In this document: positions 10,206 through 22,559 of the stretch, piece after piece
Position numbering within the stretch: position 1 is the first letter of the stretch
How the letters are laid out: each line of letters opens with the position of its first letter
Assembly (NCBI RefSeq): GCF_030867095.1
Contig: NC_081831.1
Location: 52,699,716-52,763,715 of the forward strand
Reading direction: 5' to 3'
Length of the DNA: 64,000 nucleotides
Source of the DNA: Alligator mississippiensis
Lineage: Eukaryota; Chordata; Crocodylia; Alligatoridae
The notes under the pieces: model-generated
Told to the model about the DNA's origin: nothing
Seen by the model: the letters and a program-made list of their open reading frames with translations, nothing else
Databases searched by the model: none
Position numbers and translations under genes: made by a program

Positions 10206-10784
10206 TGGTAGACACTCCATATTCAAAAGAACGTATCTTCTAAATGAATAGATAAGAAATCTTCTATGTAGAAAAACAATGTTTGTTTGTTTTTAACCAT
10301 GAAACTAAGTTTACCAAAAAAAGAAAAAGAAAAATGGGAGTAGACAAATCAAGCAATCAAGACTCATTAGTGACTAAAGAACTTCAAATGATACAAATAT
10401 GTACTATGTAGCCTTTTCAGGGTTACTGCAGAATAATCAGCAGGTATGTGACTAGAAAGAAGTGGTTGATCATTAAGTAAGAGCCCTGCATTAAGCAGGA
10501 AATTCCAAAAAGCGGGGAAGAATGTTTTCACATTGAGAGTGAGTCTTTGGCGTACTTTTACATGTGCATTGACAAAATTGTGATCAACTTGCTCCACAGG
10601 GGATGGAGTTCTGTCAGAACAAGATGTACAAATTAGATCACTTAAGCTTCAAGGGTGCTCAGGCAATTTGATACAAACGTTTTTACACCATTACAAGTGA
10701 AACTTAACCAAATTATTTTTAAATGCTGGAAGAAAATGTTCTATCAAATCTGGTAGGAATCACCAACAAAGAATTCACTGTGTG
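10206..10784. other. AT-rich stretch, no gene seen
   Basis: Single-copy looking DNA with short A-runs near 10315-10335. I see no exon-like frame, RNA gene or repeat. Confidence 0.5.
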
Positions 10785-11245
10785 AATCTATGTGCATGCT
10801 TTACTGCAGAGCTGACTAATTAGTTGATTAAGGGTGTGGTATATTAATAAACTTTGCTTTAGGATAGAACTGTCCTAAACATTACTAAACAGTGGAGTAG
10901 TTATGTGTGCTAAAATGCATGTGTAGACAGTGACTGGGGCTGGCTGGGGCATAAGAGTGCTACAGTGTAGGGGCCACCCGCTGGCTAGCCCCGCACTGTA
11001 GCACCCTCATACCCCAAGCCAGCCCCTCTTCAGCACGTTGAGTGAGGGCAGATGAGCCCCATGCTGGCAGACTGACCCCGCCCCCCCGCATGCCTCCTGC
11101 CAGCACAGGGCTTCTCCACCCCAACTCAACATGATGCCGTCCCTATTGCACATGTAAATGCTGCACCCAGGAGAAATAAACTCCAGTATGAACTGTACTG
11201 GAGTTTATTCCTACATGCTAATTGCACATGTAGATGTACCCACTG
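10785..11245. mobile_element. Two adjacent palindromic MITE-like units
   Basis: ATGCATGTGTAGACA (near 10917) and TTGCACATGTAGATGTACCC (near 11221) are related right-hand ends. The centre is strongly self-complementary: GGGGCTGGCTGGGGCATAAG (10937-10956) pairs with 11008-11027, and AATAAACTCCAGTA pairs with TACTGGAGTTTATT near 11175-11209. This fits one or two foldback elements side by side. The boundaries are approximate. Confidence 0.45.
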
Positions 11246-12377
11246 AGTTTTAGATTAGTACTAAGTAGGAGGAAGAATTGAATTGGCTTAACAATACACT
11301 TTGTTACATGTTTCCAAATTATGATCTGTTTGTATCCTTTAATACACCCATCCAGCCTCAGTTGCTTGGGGGAAAGCCTCTTCTGTTTCTTCAGGAAGTT
11401 GCAGCTGTTCTTCTCTTTTATGATGGTGTATCACATATGTAAGAAAATATGAAAGGTTTGTATGAAGAAAAAATATCTATGGTAAAAAAAGTCAGAAATT
11501 ACACTTGACAAAAGGGCTAGGATGATAGAAAACTCAATTCTCTAAGACCTTCAGCAAAGGCCTGGCCAAAACTGTAGAATTATTCTTGGGAGCATCCACA
11601 GATGGACAGCTCTGAAGGGTGGGGAGAGGGGGCATCATTATGACCAATTCTTATCTCAAATGCAGGTTGGTGGATGAGCTAAAGAACACTTCTTGGGTTT
11701 AAGAAGTGAAAAACTACTGGAAAGATATATCAGGGGGACTGTTTCCATTGGATTGGGGTAACTCTGCATATAATTGCCTAACTGAGGAAAAAGTGAAGTT
11801 ATGCCATATACAGCTGTAATTAGTTCAAGTATTTATGCTTCTTTTCATTGTCACTAATAATAGTTTATAGCTCCTACCAAGAACATAGGTGCTTCACATA
11901 AAATATACAAAGGACATACCCTTGTGGAGTTGCCAGATTTCAGTTTTAAATTGAGCCTCATGATCTCGAGTGTTTCTTTATAGTCCTGCCTAGTGGACTC
12001 GTGATAGTGCTTGAGAAGCCTAGATATTATTTAAAAAATACATTTTTATCTCTCAGATTTGAAGAGAAATGTTTGAAACTATGAAGCAAATGTACCTGAA
12101 AAAAAACCCATAAGAAAACAGAAGGCAAAAAGAAGGAAAACCTGTATAATTTTATCAATTTTCTGTAATTTTCAAGCCTGTTGCAAGACTTTTGGGGCTT
12201 GACTCAGTTTTTAAATTGTCACTCTTAAATTGGTGACTGTGGAATTGAGAAGAAATTTTCAGTTGATTAATTCTAAATTTGCTTACTATTTTATTTGTGG
12301 AGGAATATAATCTAATATCAGATGACCATTTTTATTATTTTCCCCATTTTTTGTAAATGTACCTAAATGTTCAATAG
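11246..12377. other. AT-rich intergenic DNA
   Basis: No open frame of note, repeat or RNA gene is recognised. Confidence 0.5.
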
Positions 12378-12562
12378 GCAGACAAGGTTCCTTGGGTGAA
12401 TCTGATATCTTTAATTAGACCAGCCCAAATAGTTGGAGAATAGTTATTAAGCAAGCTTTCGGGTTCAAAAACCCTTCATCAGGCTAAGGAAGTTTCAGCA
12501 GTTGGTGTGTGCTCTTCCTGGATGGAATGAAAAGTAAAGAAGCCAGAGGCTGGGCTGGGGAG

Positions 12563-13276
12563 TCAGTTGTCAGGCAGATTATAATGTGTCAAAAATCCAA
12601 TGTCTATATTTAGTCCATGATTTTTAGTATCCAGGAGGTTGATGAAGTGGAGTTCATAGGCTTGTCTCTGGGAAGTGTTGTGTAAGTTTTCCTTGAGGAT
12701 CAGGACTGAGAGATTGGAGAGAGAGTGGTTTTCTTGTGAGAAATGTGCCCCCACTGGTAATTGGGTATTTCTGTCTTTGATGGATTTCTGGTGTGCGTTC
12801 ATTCTGGTGCGCAGTTGTTGTTTGGTCTCTCCTACATATCTTCCATCAGGGCATTTGGTGCATTGGATGAGGTATATCACATTTCTGGAGGTGCAGCTGT
12901 AAGATCCTGGGATGCTGATGGCTCTGTTGTGGGGTGTAGTAATAGTGGGGGTGGTGGAGATGTGTTGGCAGGTTTTGCATTTCTTGTCCTGGCACAGTCT
13001 GGATCCTTTTGGTGTGTTCTGGGCTGGAGGAAGTTTGCTTCTGGTGATGTGGTTAGTGAGGTTTGGTGCTTGTTTGAAGGCTAGGATGGGTGGCTCTAGG
13101 AAGATCTTTTTAAGAATAGGGTCTCTTTCTAGTATGGGTTGCAATTGTTTGAGGATTTTCCATACAGGTTCAAGGGAGGGGTGATATGTCATAACCAGCG
13201 GTGTGCGATTTGTGGGGGGGAGGGGGGGTTCTGTACTGCAGCAGTTCTTCACATGGTATCCGGGTGGCTCTTTCAA
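12563..13276 (-). pseudogene. Penelope-like element: Cys-rich linker and GIY-YIG endonuclease (237 codons)
   Basis: Residues 95-105 read CQDKKCKTCQH, a CxxxxCxxCxH zinc-finger-like linker typical of the EN+ elements. The GIY-YIG fold follows, with VIYLIQC at 133-139, RYVGET at 146-151, and LRTRMNAH at 155-162 with the catalytic-type Arg158 and His162. The downstream ELHFINLL at about 208-215 probably holds the conserved acidic residue. This nuclease would cut the target for primed reverse transcription. The domain is open throughout, so it may be the best kept piece of the element. Confidence 0.88.
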
Positions 13277-13652
13277 ACATGCGATCTATCTCTCTGGAGG
13301 AGTGTCCTTGTTGGGTGAAAGCCTTTTTAAGATTGGTGAGGTGGCAATCCCGGGTGTTCTCTTCAATACAAATGCAGTGGTATCTGAGGGCTTGGCTCTA
13401 TATCACAGCTTTTTTGGTGTGTTTAGGGTGATTGCTGGTTCTGTGCAGATACGTAAGTTGGTCTGTGGGTTTCTTGTATACTGTGGTCTGTATTTTATCA
13501 TTCTGGGTACTGATCATCGTGTCTAAAAAGGAGATGTTGGTGCTGGAATATTCTAAAGAAAGTTGGATGGAGGGATGGTGATTGTTGAATTTCTGATGGA
13601 ACTCAATCAGAGATTGTAGGTTTTCAGTCCAAATGATGAAGATGTCATCGAT

Positions 13653-14192
13653 CTATCTTAAGTATAGCAAGGGATTGATGGTGCAGTTCTTGAGGAAGTC
13701 TTCCTCCAGGTGGCTTATAAAAAAGTTGGCATACTGTGGGGCCATTTTAGTGCCCATAGCTGTTCCCATCATCTGGAGGAAGTGTTGATTATTAAAAGTG
13801 AAATTGTTGTGTATGAGGATGAAGTGTATAAGATCAGTAATATCTTTGGGTCTGTATTCTGAGTTGTAATCTTGTTCCTGTAGATATGTAAGGCAGGCTT
13901 GGATGCCATCCTGGTGTGGGATGTTGGTATATAGGCTGGTAACATCTATGGTGGTTAGGAGTGTGTTGCTGGGAAGATGGTCTATGTTTTTAAGTTTCCA
14001 TATAAAGTCTGTAATGTCTTGTACAAAACTTGCTCTGTGGGTAACGAGCGGTTTTAGGATTGATTCAATGAAACCTGATATTTCCTCAGTTAGGGTCCCA
14101 TGGTTGGATATGATAGGTCTGCCAGGGTTCCCTTGTGTGTGGATTTTAGGGAGCATGTTAAAAGTTCCCAGGTTAGGTAGTGGGGGAACCAA
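13653..14192 (-). pseudogene. Penelope-like element: reverse transcriptase (179 codons open)
   Basis: Motifs of Penelope RT appear in order: FNMLPKIH at 11-18, PGRPIIS at 23-29, motif A TIDVTSLYTNIP at 81-92 with Asp83, and motif B GTAMGTKMAPQYANFF at 143-158. The IDDIF box of motif C follows immediately downstream on the minus strand near 13640. The DVxSLYTNIP and MGxxMAPxYAN boxes are diagnostic of Penelope-like and telomerase-related RTs and differ from the CR1 boxes seen elsewhere in the window. The open frame is a fragment and the N-terminal part is missing. Confidence 0.88.
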
Positions 14193-14250
14193 GGTCTGTA
14201 GTTTTAAATGTTCAAAATATTTATCTATGCCTTAATCCTCATTATTTGTT

Positions 14251-17200
14251 TGAAAAGAGACCCTAGCAATAGAAATACCAGTATAAAATTCAAATTAGGT
14301 TATGGGTAGATACCACAGGCCATAAAGAATTAGATCTATTTGTATGTTGGTTGTTTCTTATTTCTTTGTTGCAGATGAAACATGAAGGCCTAGATTCTCT
14401 GTTTGCATAAATCAGTGGCTCCAGTCAGAGTTCCTGTGATACATCAATCAGAGTTCCTGTGCAGACAAAACAGAAAATATAAAGCATGTATAGAACTGAA
14501 GAAAAGACAAATTATACTAAAGCCTGAGGGTTGTTTTTTTTAATATGCTTCATAACCCTGTCTAGGGAAAATATCTGATATTGCACATCAGTGTCAAATA
14601 TAGAGTTACCGGAAGTTTTATTAAGAATCTGTCAACTGAAAATTGTAACTTCATTTTATTTACAACTACTTTATCTGTAGTCTAATAAGGATTTATCATT
14701 TTCATTCTTGTTTTCAAACCCACTGTTAAAGCATCCTCTGTGGGCCTATCAGGAAAATCCTACTATGTCAAATGCATTTATCCTAGACCCCAGGCTACAT
14801 GATGATACCTAGCTGTTCTACCCCAAACTGGAGAAAGTTACAGAGAATAAACTGACAATGACAACATGATTATTGATTAAGAAAAAGAGTAGTTTACAAT
14901 TATCTATGTCCTTCAAAGATCTGTGACAAAACTACTTTAACACCCAAATAATAGGAAAATCTACTGTAGAGAGCTTCATTACAATCTACATTAGTGTGAT
15001 ATGATTTGATCCTACAGCTGCATTCTCAAAACACCTGAGCCATGACACTAATGATTGCATCTCCTGCCCATTAATGTTAATGTGTATATTAATGAATCTC
15101 CTTTCTCAGCAATAATGGCTTTGAAAGAGAACATGGGAAAGGTGTATTGTGCTTGGTAATAATATCATTTTTTAAAAGAGCAAAGTTGTACACACAATAT
15201 TTAATATATTTCTTATAGTTTATTAGCCATGACTGCTAGGTTGTGTGTTTGGTGCTCAAAAGATTTTTTTTTTTTTATTCCCTAGTGTGTATCTGGTTTG
15301 AATCTTAATTTAATTAGGACAAAGGGGGAAATGTGTAATTAGACAGGCATAAAGTATACATTCTAAATTCTTGATTTTTGTTGAAGTAATTTAACAGATG
15401 TGTTGAAAACAGCCAGGAAAAGGCCAATGACTGAATAAACTCCAGATAAAATGCCTATCATCCTTAGCTCAGGTGGTCATTTGAGATTAAGAGCAAAGAT
15501 ACATCAGCATAACAGCATGAAGAAGCCCACATGCAGTGTGTATGCCTGTACTGCACTGATTGAGACACCAGGGATCCAGAAGTCATTCATACACATGCTC
15601 TGAGGTTCATCAGTTAAATATAAACTACACAAATATATACAATGAAAAAAAAACCAACAATGTGACCCAGTTGGAATTTTACTGTCTGCTCTGCCAATGA
15701 TTACTAATCCTAACCAAAGAAATAAGCATTTATGGTTGATAAAATGAAAAGCTAGAATATTTCCTCAATTATTTATGATAACTGTTCGGATTTATATTCA
15801 CATCAGTCAGTGGCAGAGGAAATTAATTAAAATTATTACTCCGATAGAGGGTATTTTTCCCCCTTTCCTGCTGAAGACAAGGGTATATGTAGAAATATCC
15901 AGAGACTGTAGTAGCTAACGTATAATGGCAGGACAGAGACATATTAGAAAAAAGAATTGGGCAGAAGATGTTAAGTATTCATCTTCCTAATAATATGACT
16001 AACACAATATTGCTTTCATTTTTTTAATACAAGGCCTAAATTAAATCTGAGAAATGAGAAAGTTTATTTTGAAATATCTGAGTACTGTGCCATTCTCTGG
16101 TTTAGTATAATTCATGGAGATGTGAAATAATTTTTGACTAATAGGAAACTGGGTGACAGTGAAACATTTTGAAATGAAGATCATTTTGCAAGGAAATGTA
16201 TAAAAAAATCTGTTTTGAATGACAGAAGACCATTGAATTATACTCTCTATAAAACAAATGAAGAAAGATTTTTTTAAAGTCTCTTTTTTGATGGTTTTCC
16301 TATTCCAGCAGTAATTTTATTAGCTTGTAACACATTGCTCCCAAGATAGCACCAGATGGGTCTGAAGATATGCTTTTTAACAATATTCTGTCATCAGCGA
16401 CTGCTCCTCTAAGTGCCTTTCCTTTCATTCAAAAGTTAAATGGACTCTTAAATCATGAAAAAGAATAAATAAGTAACAGTTATTACATGAGCATTAATAG
16501 AATAAAACATGATAACAATCAAATGAATTACAATAAACCGTGTGAATACAGTTGTTTTCTTAAATCTGAGCGAGAGTATGCAGAGATTTTTTTTAAATGC
16601 ATTTTGGACATCTATCAGTACAATGGCATATTTTTCTGCTATGTTTCTGTCATAGAGAATTTTCACTGTTACACTTAGCAACAAAATGAATAGTCACAGT
16701 AGTTGTTTTACTATGCATTAAAGTAGCTGTCATGTATGAAAGCTGGTAATTTATCTCCCAGAACCAATGCATTTCCAGCTTCTCAGCACAGATATGCATG
16801 CAGAATAAGGTATCCTCACTTGTCAAACTGAATCCTGCATTAAGATGAGAATAGTTTTTGTTAAATGGAAATCAAAATGATCTTTTAGGTTCCAGTAGAG
16901 ATAATATCACTAATATAAATTAGAAGAGAAATATAAACACACTACTGATTCATTTGAAAATGCCACAGGCAAAGATGGGTTCTGAAATTAAGAGGTTTTT
17001 TTAAGCTGAAACCTAGAAAAAAAAAGTCAGAATATAATGTATAGTTATGGCACAACAAATACTGTTTTTTTTAGGATGTTGAGGTTGCATGCGTAAAACA
17101 CTGAAAAAGCTTTGAATCAACAACTTGTTTCCCTTCTCCCATTTTCATACCATAAGAAATAGCAGCATTTCTGCCTCCAAGTGCTCTGCTAGACCTTATT

Positions 17201-17985
17201 TCAAAATGTAAAGTTTAGGGAAAAGCATAAACCTTCATTCTGTTCCTGGTAGTATAATTTTTTTCAGGGCAATAAATATCCTATATTAAAGATGAAGCTA
17301 TCCCATTGAGACATACCGTTTAATATCTAAGGTTGCCTTCTGTTCTAAAGGATATGTTGCTTCGTGTTTTATAATCTTCCTATTTAAAGATGTCTACAGA
17401 GAGAGAGGCCCTTTCAGGATAAACAATTGTATCGGTGATTAGAAAGGAAAGAAGAATCCTTCCTTGCTTATGTTAACATCCTCATTTCTTGATCACATGT
17501 TCCCTTATTACTTGTTTCTTTCTGGTATTGTGATATCTTTCAGGTGGGAAAAATCAAGAAGTACTTACCAACAATTTCTAGTTCTCGGTGACATCATCCA
17601 ATCATTTAATTATACTATAGAACTAGACAGCCAGTCCAGCCTCATACACACAGCAGACTATGTTCAAGCATACCGTTCATCATGCATCTAGAAGTTACTG
17701 CTTTAAAAAAATTCCCGTTATAATTAGTTCATGTATTGTGGAATAAACATTCTTGAAAAACTAATGGGATATGCAGTTGCTAAACACCTGAAGCTTCCAA
17801 TCAAGAGATGCCTTTCACATCTGGAATTTTACTACTAACATTTATGACATCTCTCCTGTAAGTCAGTCCCACCATTCAATGTAAGGGAAATGATTGCTGT
17901 CATATACAGGGAGGGTATTTTTCACATACACCCATTCTTTTCCTTTATTCATATGTTCCAGAAAAAGCAGAACATATCCCATGTA
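14251..17985. other. Long AT-rich stretch without recognisable gene or repeat
   Basis: No open frame reaches 80 codons and none resembles a known exon. A T-run lies at about 15264-15277. The part near 15000-15180, with several ATTA words around CATTAATGTTAATGTG, looks like possible conserved non-coding DNA. That is an impression, not a demonstrated fact. Confidence 0.45.
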
Positions 17986-17989
17986 CCAC

Positions 17990-18200
17990 CTAAGAAATGA
18001 TAGTGGGGTGCTTTATCTAAAGCTCATCAAACTAGCTTTAGATAAAGTGCCCCTGTCACCATTTTGAAGTATGGGGATGTGGGAAGCTGGTGGAATGCAG
18101 TAATTGTCACACTCCAGCAAACTAATTAATTACAGTGCTGGAATTACATGTCTGAGAAGCCTCCCTGCTCGTGTGTAAGCACCCTGAGCAATTTACTCCA
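17990..18200. mobile_element. Foldback (palindromic) element fragment
   Basis: A near-perfect hairpin: GGGGTGCTTTATCTAAAGCT (18005-18024) pairs with 18034-18053 at 18 of 20 positions around a 9-bp loop. The following CACCATTTTGAAGTATGGGGATG matches, reversed, the element that surrounds the hAT insertion at 37-38.4 kb. The two are therefore copies of one foldback family. Confidence 0.6.
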
Positions 18201-18219
18201 GATATTCTTTCCCTTAACT

Positions 18220-18950
18220 CAGGGGTTTTCAACCTTTTTTTAATAAGCATACCTTCAGCAGCCAGATGCGGAGCTGGGGCCGGGGGTGGGGCGCACAGTT
18301 AGAAATGAAGTGGGGGGTGTTGGCACACGGCTAGATGTGGAGCGGGAGGGGGGGTGTACGGCTGGATGTGGAGCAGCAGCAGTGTGGGGTGGTGGGTGGT
18401 AGCAGTGACTGCTTCATGTGAGTTACCCTGCCAGACCCGTGGCTGGCCAGCTGGGTGGTGCCTATGTGGCCTGCAGCACCCCATGGCTGCTGCTGTGGGG
18501 AAGGTGATTTGTGGGTTCTGCAGGGGGGCGGGTCATGCAGGTGGGGCTGTAGTCCCCAGTGGGGGAGGGTAAGCCATGCAGGAGGGAAGTGGGCCAGTGA
18601 AAGGTATGTAGCCCTAGCAAGAGGTAGCATGCAGGGGGGCTGTAGCCCCAGTGGGGAGATTGGCCCCAGTGGGGGGAACCATGGGGGGGTTCAGCTCCAG
18701 TGGGGGGGAGTTGGGCCCCTGCAGGGGTGTATCCATGTACTGCATCCTGTGGGGGACAGGGGACCCACACCTCCTGAGCAGCCCCACCCACACAGTCCCC
18801 CCACACCTACCCATATCCATCCACACCCACCCACATCCCCCCACAGCCCCCTCCTGCAAACCCTACATACCCCCGTCTCCTGCAAACCGCACATCCACCC
18901 ATCACACACCTATTGTGCCCAGCTGCTAGACAGGATGCGACCTGCTGATA
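18220..18950. repeat. hAT-like left end followed by GC-rich tandem-like block
   Basis: CAGGGGTTTTCAACC at 18220 looks like the terminal repeat of a hAT element of the Charlie type. Behind it, 18250-18900 is G-rich on the plus strand, with recurring GGGGCTGTAGCCCCAGTGGGG-like words, then C-rich with CACCCACCCACA. I found no matching right end. A 210-codon open frame crosses this block but is low-complexity and I regard it as chance. Related words occur at 29.97-30.06 kb. Confidence 0.45.
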
Positions 18951-19158
18951 GAAATTGTGGCTTCAGGGGCAGTTGTCCCCACATCCTAGTTAGTGAAAGG
19001 GTCAGGGGGAGCTCAAACTGTTCTATGATAAGAAAAACAAAAGCACACATCAAAACATATAGATATTTTAAATGTATTTTATTATAATGATAAAAACACT
19101 AGTAGGCTTTCAAAATGCTTTAACATTGTAAATATATGAAGAAAACATTGCACAACCG

Positions 19159-19222
19159 ATCTCTCTCTCCCTCTCTCTCTCTCTCTATATATATATCTAT
19201 ATATATATATAGATACACATAT
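19159..19222. repeat. (CT)n(AT)n microsatellite
   Basis: A run of CTCTCT passes into TATATATA. It adjoins the end of the dispersed repeat at about 19210, in the place where the second copy (29.69 kb) has none. Confidence 0.9.
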
Positions 19223-20075
19223 AGTGCTCTTTTGTTTTAACTGTGGAAGAACATGGATTTGGGGGGATTTTAAAGAGTGAATTAGGTTTTTTTAATCAGA
19301 GATTTTGCAGTTTTTAAATAGGGACCACAAGAATTCCTGCTGCCCAGGCAGAGGACCCTGCTCAGGGCTGGTGCCCCGTACCCAGCTGGAGGTCGCTGAC
19401 CTCTTGGCTACTTGGGGCTAGGAGGCCATGCTTTGCCAGTTCAATGAAGGCCAACACAATAAGAACATCTTCCGGGAGATAGCTGCTTAGATGGCAGGGC
19501 GGTGGCACACATGGCAGCGGTGCCACACAGGGGCCAGCTATGCAGCCACAGCCCACTGGCAGAGGTGCAGATGCCTCTGCTGCAGCTGTGCAGTCACCAT
19601 CCAGGTCTGGCAGGAGCGCAGCCTTGGGGCCACATGCTGTCGCAGGTGGCAGCTGGTCACAGCTAGGCAGCAGTCCCACTGCCAGACTGCTCCAGTGCAT
19701 AGAGGGGGCAGGGGCCACTCCAGGTTAGGGCTGCTTCAACAGTCCAGCTGAAACAAGGGGTAGTGTCCCCAGATACCAAGTGGCTGGGTCTCAGAAGCTC
19801 CTTAGGGCAAATACCCCTGAGCTGCTCACCAGGGCAGGTTTTTATACTGCCAGGACCAGCACAGGTGCTGATCCCAGGTGCTAGCTCCCCCTGGCTGCAG
19901 ATCCAGGAGGATCTGGGCTGGGTTATTTTGCCCCAAATGGCACAACTTGCCCCACACCAAAGTGCAAGTCCAGGTACATGCACTGAGGCAAAAATTCCCA
20001 GTGCAAATTTGTGTTGGTCTTATATGAGCTGCTGCAAGTGCATGTGCCTGCATGTGTGGATGCACCCAAATAGTC
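19215..20075 (-). repeat. Unclassified dispersed repeat, copy A
   Basis: Reversed, 19215-19860 aligns with 29124-29690 over its whole length. Both contain ACACTACCCCTTGT, CAGTCTGGCAGTGGG, AGCAGGAATTC and a shared TTAAAACAAAAGA end. Copy A goes on to 20075, where it ends in TGCATGTGTGGATGCACCC, an end resembling the palindromic elements of 9.7-11.2 kb. On the minus strand a 118-codon frame (19718 to 19362) ends in PEDVLIVLAFIELAKHGLLA and aligns with the frame of copy B. I do not recognise the family. Confidence 0.65.
19362..19718 (-). pseudogene. Possible relic frame of the dispersed repeat, copy A
   Basis: The frame's last 55 residues (SSYLPEDVLIVLAFIELAK then HGLLAPSSQEVSDLQLG) match the translation of copy B at 29288-29536 (GSYDPEDVPSVVVCFELSK then HVLLAPFGQEVSHSQLD). 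Agreement in the same frame, although the DNA has diverged, hints at a once-coding segment. I cannot assign a domain. It could still be chance conservation between two DNA repeats. Confidence 0.35.
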
Positions 20076-21642
20076 TAACCACTGGGTGGCAGAAGCATAG
20101 ATGATAGTGTGAAAGTCTGTGCTTGAAAACCTAAGTATTTGAGAAATGCCTAACTGGTCATGGCTGATGTGAATTCAGCCAGTCTCCAAGATTGTTTTGC
20201 TATCTTATAAAAGAAAAATCAAACAGCCTCAGGAAGTTGAATTATGTTAGCTCTACTATCCCTTTATTTTGTTTCCCTCAACTAACTGAAATTATCTTTA
20301 TTTTATCTTTATTTTCATAGACAACTAAGGCTCAACCATTTCCCCAGGTAATCTAAATACTGCTAAAGCTATGAACTGCTTTGGCTGAAGCAAGCTATTT
20401 GGAGATATAAATATACCATCTCCTCTCCAGTCTTCCTACATCTGTATAACATATTGATCAGCATACGGACAAGATGGAACAATGCAAACTCCACAAGTGG
20501 AAATATAACAAAGAAATGTATTACTCAACCACATATTGTGTGCGTGGACCATCTCTCGGTTGCTTTTGGTGGCCAGTCAGACCATCCAGTTCCAGGTAAC
20601 TTTGCCCACAAAATAATCTCTTACAGGGGAGGTAAGTTTTAGGGTTGATGATGACAAATGTTTATAATGCAATTCTAGTCTAAAAAAGTTCCCTGGGTCA
20701 CAACGTGCTTGACTGTATGATAGAAGAGATGTAAATTAGATTATCTCTGAGCAGTGGCATAGGTTTGTAGACATCTATTTTTGATTGAGTCTATTTCTGA
20801 TCCTGTTTTCTACCTTCTGAAGTTACTTGTCTTCCTTCCTGTTTGTTTCTGTCATAGATAATCCATGAATCCCTGAATATGGAGAAGACTCTTCAGTATT
20901 AATGTATTCATAATAGTGATCCAGAAGTAGTTTTCGGGCCTCACTAATGTTTTAAACTCCTTGGACTCACACTTGTATGACGTTTTTTGTAAAGTTTGAA
21001 ATTTATCTAATAGACACACACCAACTGTCATGTGAAAAAGGAGATTTGACTAGTGATGCATTTTGATCTGATTCATGCTATGCTGCTTTAGGAATTATGA
21101 AAGGAGTATCAAGTGGTTGATGTAAATCAGTATTGAAAGGTATTGACAGGCTGATTTTTTTTCTTTTTTCATTTTTTGTTAATCATTGAATTTGAGTTCT
21201 GTCATACTATTGACTTTGATCCAAGTGCACCAAGTATTCAGCACTGAATTCCTTGGGATGTATCATTTAAGTCTCATAAAATGAGGTTATTTGAGACTGG
21301 AAGACTCCTTCTGTGGAGTATCTTAAGTTTAACTTTTTTGAGAACTACCTATATTGAAGTGACAGATAATAAATTATTTGTTCTGTATTTTTATTAAACA
21401 TAAGGCATATATTTCCATTTAAAAAAGCATTTCTTAAACTGAAGGGTGAGGTGGTTCATTTACTGTTCTAGAAATGCACTTTGTTAGTACACTTGGAAGA
21501 TCTAAGAAATGACCTCAGAATTCTCACTCATCCATATATATTGAATACTGTAAAGGGCATGTTTTCCGTACTACAGCTGTTTTGTGGCAGAGTTAGGGAA
21601 AAGCTAATAAAAAGTAAGGGTTCATTGTTTAATGTATTGTCC
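20076..21642. other. AT-rich intergenic DNA
   Basis: I see no gene, RNA gene or repeat. The longest frames here, of 60-90 codons, have no recognisable features. Confidence 0.5.
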
Positions 21643-21647
21643 TTAGG

Positions 21648-22541
21648 TATGGAGGAATCCCCCTCTCTCTACCTCCAACTTGGGACAAACCAGGTGACCC
21701 CTGTATTTTCTGAGTTTCTTCATGGTACCGGCTGGTCATTCAGGTGACCTAGGCAAGTAAAATTCCTGAGGGAGAGGGAACCTGCTCCCTTTGTCTCACG
21801 TTTCCTGCACTCCTGCCAGTCAGGTGGCTGGTCCTCTCACTTGGGAAGACGATGTCATTTGAAAGCACCAGGCATCAGCCAATGGGGTTGCTTCTGGTGG
21901 GAACATAGTGATAAGGTCAAGACAAGGGTATAAGAGAGTCCCCATGACGAAGGGGAAAGAGCCATTTGGTCAGCAGCCGTGTGGATTTACATACAGCACC
22001 TGGAACTTCTGCAACTCCTTTTCCCTCAGGATGCAGAAGTGAGTAAACTACTTGAAACCTATGATATATAGCTTACTATCAACCAGTTATTAAGCTGACA
22101 CTGTTTACTCTAGGGTTATTCTTTGATATTTCTATACCATTCCCCAAAGTTGCTCTCTACAACCAATAAAGCTCTCTACTGTACCAAGCATGGTGGACTT
22201 GTTGGGAGAGTGGATTGGGGCATGCCTTTAAGCTCCCCATGCTCAGCTGACCAAGGGAGGATACTTTTTATGCTTCAGGCCAAAGGAAGCACTCCAAGTT
22301 CTTGCAGTGGGTCAAGCACCCTCAAGGACCACAAGTCCTGTGTACCCCAGGGGCACAGGGCCTGGAAACAGTCCAGACCCCTGGGTGGTGCCAGCAGTTA
22401 CCCCAGGCTTGTGGGTGTGCCCCAGGAAGGGGGTCGGCCAGACATGAGGCATCCCAGGGGAGGCACTTGGAGCTTGGTAGGTGGTCAGGCTCAGTGAGGT
22501 GGGTGACTCAGCACTGGAGTGCCCTCTACTGATCTGCCACA
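21648..22541 (+). mobile_element. Probable solo LTR (fossil retrovirus-like element)
   Basis: About 894 bp with the parts of an LTR in the right order: a CCAAT box in CAGCCAATGGGG near 21876, a TATA-like GTATAAGAG near 21928, and an AATAAA signal at 22164-22169. It is bounded by TTAGG (21643-21647 and 22542-22546; TTAGGT if the edge is moved by one), a 5-6 bp direct repeat, and ends in CCACA. No internal retroviral region flanks it, so I read it as a single LTR left by recombination. The family is not identified. It looks old and inactive. Confidence 0.6.
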
Positions 22542-22559
22542 TTAGGTCTATGAGTGAGG

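Larger units (their letters stand above)
12378..14250 (-). mobile_element. Penelope-like retroelement with GIY-YIG endonuclease
   Basis: Read on the minus strand, a Penelope-type reverse transcriptase is followed by a Cys-rich linker, a GIY-YIG endonuclease and a non-coding tail. The tail, near 12390-12490, contains CTGATGAAGGGTTTTTGAAC and a later GTCTAATTAAAGATATC, words I associate with vertebrate Penelope-like tails. Penelope-like elements are distinct from LTR elements and LINEs and are related to telomerase RT. The EN+ group in animals includes Penelope, Poseidon and Neptune; I cannot choose among them by eye. The copy is 5' truncated and its reading frame is interrupted, so it is a relic. 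Confidence 0.88.

Noticed and set aside
13201-13526. Plus-strand frames across the Penelope-like element
   Set aside because: They are antisense shadows of the minus-strand coding frame.
18455-19087. A 210-codon plus-strand open frame
   Set aside because: It is driven by G- and C-rich tandem sequence, giving Gly- and Pro/His-rich translation. Opposite-strand frames are equally long.
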